Virus record (IMG/VR): IMGVR_UViG_3300047353_000607
Coordinates: 1 to 37,132 of that record
Source: a virus
Direction: 5' to 3' (one strand)
Length of the DNA: 37,132 bases
Positions 33,944 to 37,132 of the stretch are shown one piece after another. Below the pieces are notes generated by a model, which saw only the letters and a list, made by a program, of their open reading frames with translations, had not been told where the DNA came from and ran no database searches. The translations under genes were made by a program, and so were the position numbers. Position 1 is the first letter of the stretch; each line of letters starts with the position of its first letter.

Positions 33944-35712
33944 TACAAATTAAAGATTTAACCGTCAAAAATTTTATGAGTGTGGGTAATCAAACCCAAG
34001 CTGTTGACTTTAACAGAGAAAACTTAACACTTGTGCTTGGAGAAAACTTAGATCAAGGTGGAGACGACAGCGGATCACGTAATGGTACAGGTAAAACTAC
34101 TATTATTAATGCACTTAGCTATGCATTATACGGAAAAGCACTTACAAATATCAGAGCAAACAATTTAATTAATAAAACTAACAGCAAAGGCATGTTAGTT
34201 ACACTACATTTTGAAAAAAACAATGTAGATTATAGAATCGAACGTGGAAGATCCCCTAATGTACTAAAGTTTTTTGTTAATGACCAAGAACAAGAACTAG
34301 TAGACGAGTCACAAGGCGACAGTCGACAAACACAAAAGGACATTGACGGCTTGCTTGACATGAGTCATGACATGTTCAAGCACATTGTTGCACTAAACAC
34401 TTACACTGAGCCGTTTCTTAGCATGAGACAAAACGATCAACGTGCTATTATCGAACAGTTACTTGGTATTACTATCCTAAGTGAGAAAGCTGATGCACTA
34501 AAAGAGCAAACACGCATCACTAAAGAGTCTATTACTACCGAAACATTAAAAATTGAAGCAATGCAAACTGCAAATAGTAAAATTGAAAGTACTATTAGTA
34601 GTCTACAAGGCACACAACGAGCATGGCTTGCTAAAAAACAACAAGATGTAAACAAATTAGCATCTGCAATCGACGAATTAGAGCATTTAGACATTGATGC
34701 AGAATTAGATTCGCATGATAAGTTATCAAATTGGACTGAACATAACAATGCTATTTTGGCTCTTAAAAAGGAACTTAGTACTTTAGAACCAGCACTACAA
34801 CGTGCAGACAAAAGTGTTGAAAAAGTTAATAAAGACATCGCAGATCTTGAAGATGCTGTGTGTTATACGTGTGGCCAAGAACTACATGTAGAGAAAAAAA
34901 CAGAAATTGCAGACCGTAAAGCTAAAGAACTTGACGATGCATTATCGTATCAAAAAGAAGTAGGCGATAAACTTATTGATGTTACTAAGTCGCTGTCTGA
35001 CATTGGAGACATCAACGGAAAGCCTAGTGTATTTTACGAAACTGCCAAAGAAGCATACGAGCATAGGCAAAACGTTGATAGTTTAAAAACTGCACTTAGC
35101 GCAAAAGAAAACGAAACTGATCCTTACCAAGCACAAATAGATGAATTGAACAACAGTGCAATACAAGAAATTGATTGGACACCAGTCAACGAACTTACAA
35201 CATTTAAAGAACATCAAGACTTTTTATTGAAACTACTAACAAACAAAGATAGTTTTATCCGTAAAAAGATTATTGATCAAAACTTAGCATATCTAAACAA
35301 CAGACTTACATATTACTTAGATAAACTAGGATTACCGCATAGTGTTATATTCCAAAATGATTTAACTGTTGAAATTACACAGCTTGGTCAAGATTTAGAC
35401 TTTGATAATCTATCAAGAGGTGAACGTAACAGACTTATTTTAGGCATGAGTTTTGCGTTCAGAGATGTTTGGGAAAGTTTATATCAAAAAATTAACTTGT
35501 TGTTTATCGACGAGCTTATTGATAGTGGTATGGACACTGCCGGTGTAGAAGGTTCGTTAGCTGTTCTTAAAAAGATGGGCCGAGCTGGTGATAAAAATGT
35601 GTTCCTTATTTCACATAAGGACGAACTAATAGGAAGGGTCAATTATGTGATGAGAGTTGTAAAAGAAAACGGCTTTACATCATACGAAAATGATATTGAC
35701 ATTGTAGAATGA
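33940..35712 (+). CDS. gp46: Recombination nuclease ATPase subunit gp46 (Rad50-like)
   Basis: 590 residues, close to T4 gp46 (560). Walker A is NGTGKTT (K52); a Q-loop-like region follows near 155-163 (YTEPFLSMR). Coiled-coil arms span about 180-300 and 315-400, with a CYTC zinc hook at C308/C311. The ABC signature is LSRGERN (491-497), Walker B is LLFIDELID (D524, E525), and the switch His is in ISHK (H559). All motifs look intact, so an active SMC-like ATPase partner of gp47 is expected. The loop before Walker A is longer and Gly/Asp-rich (GENLDQGGDDSGSRNGTGK). The gene overlaps gp47 by 4 nt upstream and hemC by 4 nt downstream. Confidence 0.96.
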   Translation: MIQIKDLTVKNFMSVGNQTQAVDFNRENLTLVLGENLDQGGDDSGSRNGTGKTTIINALSYALYGKALTNIRANNLINKTNSKGMLVTLHFEKNNVDYRIERGRSPNVLKFFVNDQEQELVDESQGDSRQTQKDIDGLLDMSHDMFKHIVALNTYTEPFLSMRQNDQRAIIEQLLGITILSEKADALKEQTRITKESITTETLKIEAMQTANSKIESTISSLQGTQRAWLAKKQQDVNKLASAIDELEHLDIDAELDSHDKLSNWTEHNNAILALKKELSTLEPALQRADKSVEKVNKDIADLEDAVCYTCGQELHVEKKTEIADRKAKELDDALSYQKEVGDKLIDVTKSLSDIGDINGKPSVFYETAKEAYEHRQNVDSLKTALSAKENETDPYQAQIDELNNSAIQEIDWTPVNELTTFKEHQDFLLKLLTNKDSFIRKKIIDQNLAYLNNRLTYYLDKLGLPHSVIFQNDLTVEITQLGQDLDFDNLSRGERNRLILGMSFAFRDVWESLYQKINLLFIDELIDSGMDTAGVEGSLAVLKKMGRAGDKNVFLISHKDELIGRVNYVMRVVKENGFTSYENDIDIVE

Positions 35713-36452
35713 AACTAAAAATTGGAGTACGAGGAAGTAAACTAGCACTTGCATATGCTGAAAGAGCCTGCAAAGAACTTTCTTGTGATACCGAAATTAT
35801 AACTATTAAAACTGACGGAGATTTAAATCCTGATGTACCAATTTATGAAATTGGTGGCAAGGGTGTTTTTTGTAGCACAATAGAAACAAAACTACTAGAA
35901 GGCGACATTGATGTTGCTGTACACAGTTTGAAAGACATGCCAGGCGAAGAACATCCAGACTTGTCTATTACAGCAATGCTAAAACGCAATAGTCCACATG
36001 ATGTCTTAATTGGAAGTGTAGGATACGGATGTACAATTGGTACTAGTAGTCCAAGGCGTATTGCACAACTAAAAGAGTTGTATAAAAACTTAGATATAAA
36101 AATTAAACCCATACGTGGTAATATTGATACCAGACTTGAAAAACTTGATAACAAAGATTATGATGCAATAATTTTAGCCGAAGCAGGTTTACAAGCATTA
36201 GACATTCGACGTACTTGGTTGCGAGTACCTACTATACCAGCTGTTGGTCAAGGTATTATTGCATTACAAACTAGAAAAGACAATCAAGAAGTTATAGACG
36301 TTGTTAAGAAAGTTAATCATGCAACTACATTTGCACAAGCACAAGTTGAACGTGCATTTTTAAAAGGCATTGGCGGCGACTGTCATACAAAGTTAGCAGC
36401 TCATGCTACTGGTACTAATCCGATTACACTAAAGGCAATGTACTATGATTGA
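35709..36452 (+). CDS. hemC: Hydroxymethylbilane synthase (porphobilinogen deaminase), C-terminally short
   Basis: 247 residues. The enzyme joins four porphobilinogen units into hydroxymethylbilane, the linear tetrapyrrole that precedes heme, siroheme, cobalamin and chlorophyll. The match is unambiguous: KIGVRGSKLAL at the N-terminus (R8), IGGKGVF, VHSLKDMP with catalytic D76 (E. coli D84), GTSSPRR (R116, R117), PIRGNIDTRL (R136, R142), YDAIILAEAGL, IPAVGQG, and GIGGDCHTKLAAHA with C225 aligned to the dipyrromethane-binding C242 of E. coli. Bacterial enzymes are about 310 residues; this one stops 22 residues after that Cys, so about 45-60 residues of domain 3 are missing. The DNA after the stop does not continue the domain in any frame. 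The start overlaps gp46 (ATGA) and the end overlaps the next gene by 8 nt, and the AT-rich base use blends with the neighbours. It is a phage-borne host-type metabolic gene. Confidence 0.95.
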   Translation: MKLKIGVRGSKLALAYAERACKELSCDTEIITIKTDGDLNPDVPIYEIGGKGVFCSTIETKLLEGDIDVAVHSLKDMPGEEHPDLSITAMLKRNSPHDVLIGSVGYGCTIGTSSPRRIAQLKELYKNLDIKIKPIRGNIDTRLEKLDNKDYDAIILAEAGLQALDIRRTWLRVPTIPAVGQGIIALQTRKDNQEVIDVVKKVNHATTFAQAQVERAFLKGIGGDCHTKLAAHATGTNPITLKAMYYD

Positions 36453-36645
36453 TGATGACATACATGATCAATTAGTAAAAGCCTATTTAGAATATTTCAA
36501 AGCAAACGAAAACTTTGAAAAAAGGCTGAGCTTTAGAACACACCGAGCAAGCAGAAAATGGCTCAGAGAAATACGTAGACTAAGCAAAATTAGAGGCGAT
36601 GAGATACACGAGAAGTTCAAAACCAAAACAGAGGCAAAAAAATAA
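36445..36645 (+). CDS. Small basic helical protein, function unknown
   Basis: 66 residues. It appears fully helical: an acidic N-terminus (MIDDDIHDQLVKAYLEYFKA) is followed by a strongly basic stretch (FRTHRASRKWLREIRRLSKI) and a charged tail. Small proteins with this acidic-helix and Arg-rich pattern occur beside replication and recombination genes in T4-like phages, but I cannot name one. The Arg-rich helix could bind nucleic acid; this is inference. The ATG lies inside the last codons of hemC (8-nt overlap), which supports translational coupling and argues that it is a real gene. Confidence 0.75.
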   Translation: MIDDDIHDQLVKAYLEYFKANENFEKRLSFRTHRASRKWLREIRRLSKIRGDEIHEKFKTKTEAKK

Positions 36646-36666
36646 TAGGCACAGGTAAGTAAGTTC

Positions 36667-37116
36667 ATGCAGTGGACTTATGAAGGCAAGACAATTGACG
36701 AAATACCAAATGAGTATGAAGGTTTTGTTTATCTTATTACTAATACCACTACAGGCCAAAAATACATAGGTAAAAAACTAGCAAAATTTAAAACTACCAA
36801 GCCACCACTCAAAGGCAGAAAAAATAAAAGACGAGGTTACAAAGAAAGCGATTGGAGAGATTACTGGGGATCCAGTGACAGACTAAACGCAGATGTAGCC
36901 AAACTAGGCGAAGATAAGTTTACAAGAGAAATACTATACCTATGTAAAGGTAGGGGCGAAATGTCCTACATAGAGGCACGAGAACAATTTGATAGGCGTG
37001 TACTTGAAACAGATGAATACTATAACGGTATCATTAATGTTAGAGTAGGCGGATCAGACAAACTCAAACAGGCATTGCTAGAACAAAATATCAAGGCAAA
37101 ACAATCTAACACATAA
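36667..37116 (+). CDS. GIY-YIG-type endonuclease-like protein
   Basis: 149 residues, complete. The GIY-YIG fold signature is present in variant form: FVYLITNTTTG (Y22) then QKYIGKK (Y33, I34, G35), a basic loop (PPLKGRKNKRRGYK), SDWRDYWGSSDRL, and a helix with a candidate catalytic Glu (E103 in YIEAREQF). The GFVYLITN...YIGKK start and the KRRGYKESDWRDYWGSS middle match a nuclease family common near replication genes in T4-like phages. It could be a free-standing homing nuclease, a repair or resolvase-type nuclease, or a host-DNA-degrading enzyme. It begins 21 nt after the 66-aa gene, with an AGGTAAG ribosome site, and its stop is 16 nt before the window end. Confidence 0.83.
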   Translation: MQWTYEGKTIDEIPNEYEGFVYLITNTTTGQKYIGKKLAKFKTTKPPLKGRKNKRRGYKESDWRDYWGSSDRLNADVAKLGEDKFTREILYLCKGRGEMSYIEAREQFDRRVLETDEYYNGIINVRVGGSDKLKQALLEQNIKAKQSNT

Positions 37117-37132
37117 GGTTGGCGGGCCAGTT

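Noticed and set aside
36440-36645. hemC and the 66-aa gene as one frameshifted HemC
   Set aside because: The 66-aa sequence is acidic then Arg-rich helical and does not resemble HemC domain 3. The remaining frame hits stops quickly.
1-37132. Photosynthesis or other cyanophage marker genes, integrase or tRNA genes
   Set aside because: None of the recognised proteins match such functions, and gaps between genes are too short for tRNAs outside the coding regions. Cyanophage or temperate assignment is therefore unsupported.

Overview
The window looks like part of an AT-rich, T4-like contractile-tailed phage (myovirus) genome, most plausibly marine. The evidence is gene content and order. A leftward block on the minus strand carries baseplate and tail-fibre genes in T4-like order (gp48-like tube cap, gp53, hub-like protein, gp5, gp25, gp6). 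A rightward block on the plus strand carries the T4 late sigma factor gp55 and the recombination nuclease pair gp47/gp46. Low GC and the fibre types resemble phages of AT-rich ocean bacteria (SAR11-like hosts or Prochlorococcus), but no photosynthesis gene is present and the sequence alone does not fix the host.

Minus-strand late block, read right to left from 31946: gp48-like tube cap, small gp53, a 900-residue hub-like protein, a gp5 spike with OB fold and beta-helix but no visible lysozyme domain, gp25, and a long gp6 with a Ser/Gly tail. Next comes a 15.1-kb gene for a 5048-residue virion protein, about 41% of the window. It is followed by a 204-residue structural protein, three paralogous fibre proteins (698, 640 and 502 aa) sharing an N-terminal module, and a structural gene cut by the left edge. 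T4-late-type promoters (TATAAATA, GATAAATA or CTAAATA) sit just upstream of five genes or gene clusters. Many junctions are 1-4 nt overlaps.

Between the blocks is an 88-bp divergent regulatory region. A near-consensus sigma70-type promoter (TTGACT, 17 nt, TATAAT) drives gp55 rightward, and a late-type CTAAATA element on the other strand abuts its -35 box. A second promoter with the same hexamers and spacing precedes gp47.

Plus-strand block: gp55 (with an insertion of about 130 residues), gp47 (Mre11-like), gp46 (Rad50-like), then hemC (hydroxymethylbilane synthase, a tetrapyrrole/heme biosynthesis enzyme), a 66-residue basic protein, and a GIY-YIG-type nuclease. gp47, gp46, hemC and the 66-aa gene overlap by 4-8 nt. 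The metabolic gene is therefore wired into the DNA recombination operon. The phage HemC keeps the catalytic Asp and the cofactor Cys but lacks most of the usual C-terminal domain.

The most notable items are the truncated phage hemC, the giant protein with FG-GAP-like propeller motifs split by an insertion of about 750 residues, and the compact early/late divergent promoter. There is no gene-free stretch over 300 bases; the largest gaps are 88 and 64 nt. I saw no tRNA, CRISPR array, insertion sequence or integrase.
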